64,000 nt of DNA, taken from positions 372,001 through 436,000 of the forward strand of contig JAUKNK010000331.1 in assembly GCA_030765055.1 (NCBI GenBank), given 5' to 3'. The notes below the pieces were generated by a model. The model worked only from the letters and a program-made list of their open reading frames with translations, had not been told where the DNA came from and did no database searches. Below are positions 32,653-45,721 of this stretch, piece after piece. The position numbers were made by a program, and so were the translations under genes. The stretch is from Mantis religiosa (lineage: Eukaryota > Arthropoda > Insecta > Mantodea > Mantidae). Every line of letters begins with the position of its first letter. Positions within the stretch are counted from its first letter, which is position 1.

Positions 32653-33635
32653 TGTAGTGATGGCAAGAATCAACTGCTGACACATTCATATAATAGGAAT
32701 CAGCTATGGGAAAAATAAATTCGAGGAAATGGATGAGGAAATAGAAAAAATATTGTGGTTAAGAAAAGCCCAGTATGGATTTATTTAGTATGACATTTAT
32801 AAGTTCTAACAACATCACAAAATACTACCAAGTTTTAGTTTAACTTAAAGCACACGATGACAGTTTCATAAACATAAACCTATAGAGAACAAAAAATGTG
32901 TAATACCTTAATACAATCAAACACTTGACACAGGGTAAACCATTTCATTGCTTCTGTCAGTTTTGAATGCAGTATACATGTACATTTAAAATAGGATACA
33001 GCACAGCCTTCTACACTACTAATATAATCTTATATACTATGCAAAAGCTATTTCTCTATTAACACCAGTAACCTATATCTAGAATGGAAATCTATTAAAG
33101 CAAGTGCTGCAAAATTCTAACCTATAACTGTCACACATGGTGATCGTCTTTTACAAGATGATATAATCATGAATACATAATTTGCCTGTAGGATGTAATT
33201 TTAAACAGAAAAATGGAATTTATTTACTAATGTATATCTTATAATTCCTAACACCATAGAGAGACAAATATTTTCATTTGCTTCTGCTCTGAGTTGTGTA
33301 ACCTTTTGAACATTCACAAAAAACATTCCTTAGAGCACAGTATCAAACATTTTAGAATATGACATGAAAATTTGAACGTTACAAATATGTATGAAACTGA
33401 AGCTAATAACAGTTATGCACTACAAATATTACAATTAAACATAATAATATTGTACAAACATCATTTATCTTTGTAAAAAATTATTTTTAATGTAATGTTA
33501 CAAAGTTTGCCTTGTGACAAACGTAAGTTTTAAAAGGTTGCTTTGCAGGAAAATACACAAATATAACTGAATTAATCTTTCCTCATAAATGTCACATTTA
33601 CACCAAGTAATGAAATCATGCAATTTTGAAATTAA
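32653..33635. other. AT-rich DNA, nothing recognised
   Basis: No coding frame was seen. It may be part of a long 3' UTR if the minus-strand transcript candidate at 38 kb is real. Confidence 0.35.
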
Positions 33636-34019
33636 CCCTTTCCAGCCCAATGGCTCCAAATGGACCACAGATTAAAGCAGATGCTCAACTCCGTGTTAAA
33701 ATCTGAAGACGCATAGGGCGCTCTTTCCTAAATCTTTAGACCCCGGCGACCTTGGCAACTACGGCTGGTGCGGCCAGTAATGTAGTAAGCTTCTATTGCG
33801 ACCAAGCTATGGTGCATTCACCTCCCCTTCCCTTCGGCACCCATTTTCACTGACTGATGGAATCCAACTTCCTTCGAAATCACTTCTCGTCACACATGAA
33901 TAGTTTACGGCACATATCAACTATTTCATATTAGGATAATACGCGTCAAATACGTGAGGAAATGTGCGATAAACTATTCATCAGTGTGCGAAATGTGACT
34001 TCGAAAGAAGTTGTCCAAT
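33636..34019. repeat. Inverted-repeat (MITE-like) segment with piggyBac-like TTAACCCTTTCC start
   Basis: TTAACCCTTTCCAGCCC (33643-33659) resembles a piggyBac terminal repeat after a TTAA target. Further right, arms at 33868-33915 and 33962-34010 are reverse complements over about 48 bp with roughly ten differences (core ATGAATAGTTTA / TAAACTATTCAT). The segment is GC-richer than its surroundings. Confidence 0.5.
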
Positions 34020-36801
<2,782 letters not shown>

Positions 36802-36820
36802 TTTTTTTTTTTCTTTTTTT

Positions 36821-37711
36821 TAACAAGGAAGAGGATTTATAACCTATTATTTATTGTGAAGTTTTACTAATTTGAGATCAAGCCACACTGTGTTTAGGTC
36901 CTAGCTAGCTGACATTGTGCATGTTTTAAGAATAACTGAAATATTAGAAATAAAATTAAAAGTGGCATATAATGATGATGACACAATGACATTTTAATCA
37001 TTTCTTGCATTGCACAATTACACCTAAAAACTTGTAAAGCTTTTTCAAATAAGTTCTAATCCCATCAGATCTCTTCAAAGGTGGTTATTCAGGTAAATAA
37101 TTTAGTGTAGTGTGTACAATAATATTGCATAGTGACTACTGTATTAAACAACATAGAACAAATTAGGTTTATGTAATCTCAGATCATACTTTTAATTGCT
37201 GTTAAAAGCTGTGACATTCTTGATCAATGATGTCGATATACACTGATGAGTAAGGTTAAGAGAACTTAATTCTTCAAAATACTTATCATTGCAATTTAAA
37301 GAAAAAGTTTATAAAATTCATATCAAGCATCTCGCCCAAATATTTTAATTTAAGCCACCTAGATTATACGTAAACACAGATGATGCTAATTTTGGTATGC
37401 CTGAAAATTCACAGCTATTTTTTCAGTAATTTACACTGCATATTACTTACCTTACATGAACTTATATATGACATATATTTTAAATTTAAAACTACAAGTA
37501 CAAACGCAAAAATTAATACACCCAATCCACTGTCTAAAATAACTTCACTTTTCACTTTTCCTTGTTGGTCACAGTATTCCTCAAAGTTTTTGTTAAATTT
37601 TCCACTGATATGAAATGAAGCTCAAACTTTCAGAAATATTTGATATGCCACATTAAATTGCTGTATACGCGGAAAGAATGCTTTGTGCTACATTACTAAA
37701 GTTCCTCAAGA
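36821..37711. other. AT-rich DNA, possible 3' UTR
   Basis: No gene on either strand. If the transcript candidate at 37.7-38.0 kb is real, this is its 3' UTR and would include the complement of the GT tract. Confidence 0.35.
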
Positions 37712-38029
37712 TCACTGCACATCACCAAAACAAGAAACATACACAATATCCAATAATCCTGCACTCTGATTTCTGCCATCGTATTCCTGGTAGCCTGAGA
37801 TGATGGATGACCCCTGAAAGACAAAAAACAGAAAATGCCATTATTACAGTAATAAAGTAACAAGGTTAATGAAAATAATGCTTTTGTATGTAAAACAACA
37901 CACTTTTTCCATTATAAGGTGCTACATTAATGTAGAGAATTTAACTATGCATGAATATGTATTAAGGCACATTTCAGGTTATGTCATATTAATTGTCTGT
38001 ATTTAGCTACATGCTAAATCTTACTTACC
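37712..38029 (-). other. Candidate two-exon transcript, coding capacity uncertain
   Basis: On the minus strand, a strong donor (TTG|GTAAGTAAG, exon ends 38029) and a strong acceptor (TTTTTTGTCTTTCAG|GGG, exon starts 37813) bound a 215-bp intron. One phase-0 reading across the junction gives RIDFHKDLL then GSSIISGYQEYDGRNQSAG and stops at 37712-37714. Another reading starts at MGSRKNENRF in the upstream exon. I recognise neither product. The sequence upstream to about 38400 is CpG-richer, as a promoter would be. Confidence 0.28.
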
Positions 38030-38109
38030 AATAGGTCTTTGTGAAAATCTATTCTCGTTCTTCCTGCTGCCCATACGTCCTCGTAGTTCTTTCAAATGTT
38101 TACAATTTC

Positions 38110-38809
38110 ACAAATCGATGAAAATTGTATTCAGAACTTAATTTGGCTTGGCCTCCTTGCCGTTAAAGCTTTAATTCAAGTATTTACAGGTTAGCCAATG
38201 TAGTGTCTTATTCATATCGTACATTGAGCTCAAATAAGGTCGATAATAGGTCAATAATTTTACGAAAATTACTTCATAAGTAGTAAAATAATACAATAAC
38301 TATTAAATTTTGAACTAAGCAGAAGTTATTTTATATATTAGTCAGTATGCAACACGGCAGCCAAAATAATTATATTGGCGGCATTGAATCCGGCGCTTGC
38401 AGCGCTCAAAACTGTATCTTTACACCCCGGGTGTTTCGCGAACCTTAATGTGTCTCCTGGTCTCCTATCTGAGTTATCAGGCCCTGAAATGGACCTACAA
38501 ACTTGACACTAAGACAATATTCACGCAATCCAAGTGGTTCCACATGGCACCACTGCATTTCTGTTTTCCTTGGAGATAGACAGTTCCATCAACCAGAGTA
38601 TGCGAGTATAAGGCTTCCCGTAGCTTCAAATCCACTTGGAAGTGCAACGCATAGCTGTCAGATGTTTTGAGCTTGAGATTTGCAATAATTTTGAGGTAAA
38701 TCTCTAATATTTGCATTTTAAAAAGTATGCTGTTATATTATGTGTAACAGGGAAAATAAATAACTATCTTACAATAATAAAATGTTATGCACTGTTGTGC
38801 TAAGAGCCA
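38110..38809. other. Upstream/intergenic DNA
   Basis: Contains a short CpG-bearing stretch at 38340-38440 that might be a promoter for the minus-strand transcript. No gene recognised. Confidence 0.3.
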
Positions 38810-39260
38810 AAAAAAATGCTGGTTCCATGTGGCCCCAAGCTGTCTGATGACAAGGTATTTTGGGAATCTTCAGATGAAGAAATTGAAAATCATATTGAAA
38901 GAAAACAGGATATGCAAGATAATGAACACTGACTGCCTGTTACATTGCACAGAATAAATCTGAGGGCAAAAATATATAATCTTCGAATTATCTTTCATCT
39001 TACTGACATATGTCGTCATTGCTTGACTAATTTGTAAACAACATTTCCAACAGCAGAAAGAAAACACAAAGCCTTTGCTCCTCTCGATTGGAAATAACCA
39101 AGATACTACTTCAGAGTGGGAAGGTTATGAAGGGAAAACATAGTTGACCATTCACTGAGTCAGATAGATGTACATCCTCCAAACAAATTTACTGTTTATC
39201 CAGCTCCAGCCAGTGATGTTAGATTTGATCAAATTGGTCACTAGCCTCTGCACAGCAAAT
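38810..39260 (+). pseudogene. PiggyBac-like transposase remnant, low certainty
   Basis: The plus strand reads ESSDEEIENHIERKQDMQD near 38870-38930 and, in another frame near 39140-39240, HSLSQIDVHPPNKFTVYPAP then DVRFDQIGH. The last motif resembles the block that precedes the C-terminal cysteine region of piggyBac transposases. Multiple stops. A piggyBac-like terminus (GGAAAGGGTTAA, 40185-40196) lies downstream on the correct side. Confidence 0.35.
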
Positions 39261-39682
39261 ATGAGCAAATATACGAATAATACACACACTGTCTGATACA
39301 TTTCTTACATCTGTTGATCTGGAGGGCTCGGTTGGATTTTGCAGCGAGAGATCACGTACAGCACACATGACTAACATGTAACATATCCTGGAGCATCCAC
39401 CGTTTTAATAATCTCTCCAGCTTTGTATTCTTTAATTTTTACACACACTTCTTTCACGGTTTAAAGCATATGTTAATTCTTAGGCATTTTGAGAGCTACA
39501 CTGGTAAGAACACCAGCACACGCTTCTTTCAAACTGCTCTGTTTAACAGCATGTCTGCTGATTTGCCTATTGCATCAGACAACTCATGATCTCCACAACC
39601 CCCTGCATTTGCAGGTGCAGATGTACTCTGCTAGCGAAGCGAACCCTCCGGCATACTGCGGCATATTTTTTTCTTTAAGTAC

Positions 39683-42018
39683 AGCCTGTACCCAACGGAC
39701 ACGTGACAAGGCAGTAATGTTGCCTGCATCGGTAACTGGACATAGTGGACCAGGTTTGCCAACCTGCCCTCTAATCATGATCTTATATTGGATACCAGTG
39801 ATTAGCTCTATATTGTAATAGCGCATAGAAATCTTCAATGTACATATATGCATTATAACCTGTGACACCAGATTTACTATCAGATACTATGGCATAAGAA
39901 TATGAAAACAATACTCATCTGTTTGTCAAACTATGGTAAGCCTGTTTTTATTACTCAATGGTCTTTTTCATGTTAATAATGTCAATTAAATGTCACATGC
40001 TATTTATATTTTATCAGTCAACAGAATTCTTCCATCATGTATTCCTACTGGGTCATATGCACCCATTTAAAAATCTAATTCAGCAATAAATTTTCAAATC
40101 CAAAGCATCTTTTAGTTTTAGGGAACATTTGGAAGCTTAAATAACGTAACTTATTTAATATGTCGGATTCTTATAATTTGGGATGGAAAGGGTTAATAAC
40201 TGAGTAAATCTCTTCTGATAAACTTAAACTTTTATGGCATTTTCGTTTTATGAATTAAATTATGAGCTTTCAAACGTAATAACCTAATAAATTGTTTATC
40301 ACATATGTCACATTTGTAGGGCTTCTTCTCCTCGTGAATTAAATTATGAAGCTTCAGATGAGATAGCTGTGTAAATTTCTTGTGGCAAACTGCACACTCG
40401 TGTGGTCTTTTGCCCTCATGAATTAAATTATGGACTCTCAAATTTGACGACCGTGTAAATCTCTTCTCGCAAACGGAACACTTGTGTGGTCTTTTGCCTT
40501 CATGAATTAAAGCATGCCTTTTCATAGCTGAAATCAGAGTAAACCGCTTTTCACAAATTTCACATTTGTGCTCCTTTTTACCCTCGTGAACTAACTTATG
40601 CCTTTTCAAAGTAGACAGCCCAATAAACCGCTTTTCACATATTTCACATTTATGATCCTTTTTTCCCTCGTGAATTAAATTATGCCGTTTTAAATCTGAT
40701 ATCAAAGTAAACCGCTTGTCACAAATTTCACATCTGTGGTCCTTCTTACCCTCATGAATTAATTTATGCAATTTCAAATGTGACAACCAACGAAACCGCT
40801 TTTCACATATTTCACAGTGATGCTCCTTTTTCCCTTCATGGCTTAAAGTATGCCTTTTCAAAGATGAAATCAGTTTAAACCGCTTTCCACTAATTTCACA
40901 TTTGTGTTCCTTTTTCCCCTCATGAACTAACTTATGCAATTCCAAATTAGACAGCCGATTAAACCGCTTTTCACATATTTCACATTTATGAGCCTTTTTT
41001 CCCTCATGAATTAAATTATGCCTTTTCAAATCTAACAGAAAAGGAAACTGTTTTTCACAAATGTCACATTTGGGTCTCTTGTTACTCTCGTGAATTAACT
41101 TATGCAATTTCAAATTAGACAACCGAAGAAATTTCTTTTCACATATTTCACATTTATGCTCCATTTTCCCCTCATGAATTAAATTATGCCTTCTCAGATC
41201 ATATACACGAGTAAACATTTTTTCACAAACTACACATTTGTTCATCTTTTTGCCGTCATGTATTAACTGATGACTTTTTAAATGTGACATACTATCTAAC
41301 CTTTTGTCACATATGTCACATTTTACTAGCTTCCTGGCTTCATGAGTTATATTCTTTTGTTTAGAATATGAACCGTTGCTGTAAGTTTTCTTATCAGCAT
41401 CAACATATTCACTGGATTGTTCATGAATACATTTTTTTATGAAATGCATATCCGCGACAAAAGTTCCTTGACCTTCAAAACTTCCGAAATACTCAAGAGC
41501 AAGACTATCCTTTCCTGTGTATGAACTCACACTTTCACCTAAGTCATCTGAAGTTTTACCACTTTGACTATCAGAAGCTGGTTCTATCCATGTTCTGAAA
41601 AGTAGGAAAGATTATCATCATTAATTATAAAGGTTATAGTTTTAACAATAGATAAATGGACTGCCTCTGTTGCCTTGGTTTAGGATGTTAATTTCAAAAT
41701 TAAAAAGTGTTGGTTTCAATTTTCTGGTGAATAAAGGAAACTTTCTTTAGCTGTATTTTCAGGCCTCTTCCACATTTAAAAGTATAAATGACATACATGT
41801 ACAAATATGTCAGCTAATACTTAAACGGAGATTACACATTATATAACCAATGATGAATCTAAGAATTTTATGATGAATTATACATGAAAGTGCTAAAGAT
41901 GTCTAACTGCAATGTTTTTGAGATACAGATAGACAAATTGTAGGTTCACGAATTTATTTTTAAAAAAGGTAACCTGTTGTGAAGAGAAGGGGTTTTCTTA
42001 ACTATATATCCGTTTTAG
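39683..42018. repeat. Tandem duplication unit A (zinc-finger gene)
   Basis: It aligns with 42346-44397 from the 3' flank (AGCCTGTACCC vs AGCCTGCACTC) through the finger exon into the upstream intron. The two units are separated by an S4 repeat piece and a LINE tail. Confidence 0.88.
40232..41594 (-). CDS. C2H2 zinc-finger protein, 13-finger terminal exon
   Basis: The exon starts after an acceptor CTTTCCTACTTTTCAG (AG at 41595-41596). The frame is phase 2 and begins TWIEPASDSQSG, running to the TAA at 40232-40234. The first 90 residues or so are acidic and unstructured-looking. Thirteen C-x2-C-x12-H-x3-H fingers follow. Finger 6 reads CEISGKRF, with serine replacing the second zinc-binding cysteine. 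The linkers are HEGKKEHKC or HEGKKDHKC rather than the usual HTGEKPYKC. Fingers 3-10 alternate between two helix types (RLSNLKLH and LISDLKRH). A DNA-binding transcription regulator in the nucleus is expected from the family; the target is unknown. The upstream exons must lie at higher coordinates and were not identified. Confidence 0.88.
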
Positions 42019-42121
42019 TTAATTGATGGAAATTAATCATTTCTTCACACTAGCCGTATATAGGCTAAGGTTGTTGATAGTCAACATGAAAAATTCAATG
42101 CCATGGCCGATACTTGAACCA
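42019..42121 (-). repeat. S4 repeat piece between the zinc-finger units
   Basis: Contains TTAATTGATGGAAATTAATC and the complement of GGCATTGAATTTTTCATG, the S4 body and tRNA-like 3' half on the minus strand. Confidence 0.75.
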
Positions 42122-42133
42122 CAGATCCTGACG

Positions 42134-42287
42134 ATGATGATGATGATGGTGTTTAGGGGCGCTCAACTACTGGGTCATCAGCGCCCTTTAAAAAACCAAT
42201 GGGTTTAAAATCTAGTTAAAACGAAAAAGACAAATGCAATAAATCAAATGAAATAAAGATAACACTCATGCTCAAAGATGTGGCAAA
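42134..42287 (-). mobile_element. LINE 3' tail, severely 5'-truncated
   Basis: 154 bp of the same 3' UTR as the ORF1-only LINE (AGGGGCGCTCAACTACTGGG), with an (ATG)n/(CAT)n tail at the left. It is flanked by a perfect 12-bp target duplication, CAGATCCTGACG (42122-42133 and 42288-42299). Confidence 0.85.
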
Positions 42288-42345
42288 CAGATCCTGACGG
42301 AGAATTGATCTCCAAACCCGGATATTAAAGGGCGGATTTACGTAT

Positions 42346-44397
42346 AGCCTGCACTCAGGGGACACGTGGTAAGGCAGTATGCTCCCTGCATCTTTAACTT
42401 GACATAGTGGACCATGTCATGCCAATCTGTCCTCTGGTCATGATCTTATATTTTATAACAGTGATTAGCTCTATCTTGTAATAGCGAATAAAAATCTTCA
42501 GTGCACACATATGCATTATAACATGTGACACCAGATTTACTATCAGATACTATGGCATAAGATTATGAAATCAATACTCATGTGTTTGTACAACTAGTTA
42601 GTGTAAGCCTCTTTTTATTACCTCAATTGTCTTTTTCATGTTAATGGTGTGAATTACATATCACATAATATTTATATTTTATCAGTTAGCAGAATTCTTC
42701 CCTCTTGTATACCCACTGGTCATATGGACCCATTTAAAATATCTTAATCAGTACTAATATTTTCAAATTGTATGCATCTTTTCGTTTTAGGGAATATTTG
42801 GGAACTTAAAGACAACTATTTTTATGTCGAATATTAATAATTTGGGTTGGAAAGGGTTAATAACTGAGTAAATCTCTTCTGGTAAATCTAATCTTTTATG
42901 GCATTTTAGTTTTATGATTTAATTTATGAGCTGTCAAACGTGATAACCTAATAAATTGTTTTTCACATATGTCACATTTATAGGGCTTCTTCTCCTCGTG
43001 AATTAAACTATGAAGCTTCAGATGAGATAGCTGTGTAAATTTCTTGTGACAAACTGCACATTCGTGCGGTCTTTTGCCATCATGAATTAAATAATGGACT
43101 TTTAAATATGACGACTGTGTAAATCTCTTACCACAAACTGATCATTTGTGCGGTTTTTTGCCTTCATGAATTAAAGTATGCAATTTCAAATGTGACCACC
43201 GAAGAAACCGCTTTTCACATATTTCACACTGATGTTTCCTTTTTCCCTCATGACTTAAAGTATGCCTTTTCAAAGCTGAAATCAGAGTAAACCGCTTTTC
43301 GCAAATTTCACATTTGTGCTCCTTTTTCCCCTCGTGAACTAACTTATGCAATCTCAAATTAGACAGCCGATTAAACCGCTTTTCACATATTTCACATGTA
43401 TGATCCTTTTTTCCCTCATGAATTGAAATATGCCTTTTCAAATCTGACAGAAAGGTAAACTGCTTTTCACAAATGTCACATTTGTGGTCCTTCTTACCCT
43501 CATGAATTAACTTATGCAATTTTAAATGTGATAACCGAAGAAATCGCTTTTCACATATTTCACATTGGTGTTCCCTTTTTCCCTCATGGCTTAAATTATG
43601 CCTTCTCAAACCTGATGCATGAGCAAATATTTTTTCACAAACTACACATTTGTTCACCTTTTTGTCATCATGTATTAACTGATGTGTTTTTAAATCTGAC
43701 ATACTATCAAACCTTTTGTCACATATTTCACATCTTATTAGGTTTCGGCCTTCATGAGTTACATTCTTTTGTTTAAAATATGAACCTTTGCTGTAAGTTT
43801 TCTCATCACCATCAACATATTCACTAGATTGTTCATGAATACCTATTCTTGCAGAAGGCATTTCTGTGACAAAAGTTTCTTGACCATCAGAAATATCCAT
43901 GAGCAAGACTATCCTTTCCTGTGTATGAACCCACACTTTCTCTTAAGTCTGCTGAAGATGTACCATTCTGATTATCAGAAGCTGGTTCTATGCATGTTCT
44001 GAAATGTAGGAAAGTTTATCATCATTAATTATAAAGGTTATAGTTTTATCAATAGATAAATGGTCTGCCTCTGACAACTTGTGTTTAGGATGTTAATTTC
44101 AAAATTGAACAAATTTGGTTTCAATTTTCTGGTGAAGAAAGGGAACTTTCTTTAGCTGTATTTTCAGGCCTCTGCCACATATAAATGTATAAATGGATAT
44201 ACACTTTATATAACCAATGATGAATCTGAGAATTTCAGGATGAACTATACATGAAAGTACTTAAGATATCTAACTATAATGTTTTTGAGATACAGATAGA
44301 AAAATTGTAAGTTAACCAAAATATTTTTAAACCCGGTTACTTACTGATGAAGATAAAGGGTTTTCGTAATTCTATATCCATTTGTTAAAATTTGAGT
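42346..44397. repeat. Tandem duplication unit B (zinc-finger pseudogene)
   Basis: Second unit of the tandem duplication, aligned with 39683-42018. It is shorter, mainly because three fingers are missing. Confidence 0.88.
42896..43998 (-). pseudogene. C2H2 zinc-finger gene duplicate, frameshifted and with nonsense codon
   Basis: Acceptor CCTACATTTCAG at 43999-44000. The unit A frame (TCIEPASDNQNG...) meets TGA within about 40 codons because 8 nt are missing relative to unit A near 43885. Downstream of this the finger frame carries seven good fingers (43700-43150). It then meets a TGA at 43142-43144 exactly at the first cysteine of finger 8 (HK-stop-SVCGKRF). The frame stays fully open for three more fingers to the TAA at 42896-42898, so the nonsense mutation is recent. 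Compared with unit A it lacks the equivalents of fingers 8-10. Confidence 0.88.
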
Positions 44398-45721
44398 AAT
44401 TCTTTGTTGAAAAGTAACCAATAATCTTATTTAAAGCAAAATAGAGCAATAATAGGATTACTGGATTGCTTTATCAGCCCATGATTTCAGTTAATTTTTA
44501 GTTAATGATTTATTTGAATCAGAAAAGTCATTCAGAGAAACAACTGCACTTAATAAAAGTGGAGGAAACCATATCATATATCTAAAGAAAAAGCTACTAA
44601 ATTTGGCTGGAATACAAAATTCATTTCAATCAATTAGGTTGTTCATTACAACTGAAATGACTCGCTTAATGTGCAATATGATAGCTAAAATTATTAAATA
44701 GTTCATTTGTATATTTCAAATACAAATGGAATAAACGATAAAACCATTCTGATGCTTTGAAAAGACCGTTCATATATTATAGAAATGTAATAATAAACTT
44801 CACTTATTTTAAAAGAAAATTATGACAATTTTCTGATTTATTGATGAGGATCACAATATCATGAAATGTCATTCATTTCGTCAGCTCAAACAACCTTGTT
44901 GTCAACGTTACAATCGCCATATGTTACTATGTTTTTGCCAGTACTACCAAAATCGGAAAATGAAATAAAGTTAGAAACAGAATCGACTGCTGGTATATAA
45001 AAATTCATTACATGATGTTTAGTTTTTAAAATAATTATTTTTTCCCAAACCATTAAATCTATCAGACCATTTAATTGCTTTAATAATGAACATCAGGATT
45101 TATTTTATGATTAAACAACCAAAAATGATCTGCTATGGCCGATTTATGTCTGTTTATACTTAATGTTATGGAAATGTTCTTTCCTTCTGGTTTCCAAATT
45201 ACGTTTAATCTTTACATTCTAAACCTGATCACAATCAAAACAATTAAATTCATATATACAAGTTTTTTAGTATTATAATAACTCATATATGTTGCATGCA
45301 TTGATAATTGCATCAATTCCAAGATTTTTCTAACCACAACTATTCATATAAATGTTTAAACAAATCCTGCTTGACAATAATAATCAGGGCACCAGTGCTA
45401 TCCACAGCAACGTGTACATGTACCACAAAACTATCATCCTTTATAATTTATGTTTAGTTATTCCAAAGAGAAGTGCATTTTTTTTCAGTCTATTTCTTCA
45501 GAATAATGTAATTATTATAATGGACATACAAATTCTCATACTGACAGTCCTTTCACTTGTAATGTTGTTCATGCTAATTTCACCCTGGAATAATGCTCTG
45601 ACGCTGATGATACAGACTTCTTATGCAACATATTTTAGTGAAACAAGGAATACTTTCTGTATCTTGAGCTCCAAGTTTACATAAGTTAATAGCTATCTTT
45701 GGAAAATCTTGACTGGGGTTT
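44398..45721. other. AT-rich intron or intergenic DNA; doubtful frame 45352-45684
   Basis: A 110-codon plus-strand frame with a hydrophobic middle exists but has no family resemblance, so I do not call it a gene. No repeats recognised. Confidence 0.4.

Noticed and set aside
45352..45684. 110-codon frame with hydrophobic segments
   Set aside because: AT-rich composition alone explains it; no motif, splice context or homologous copy.
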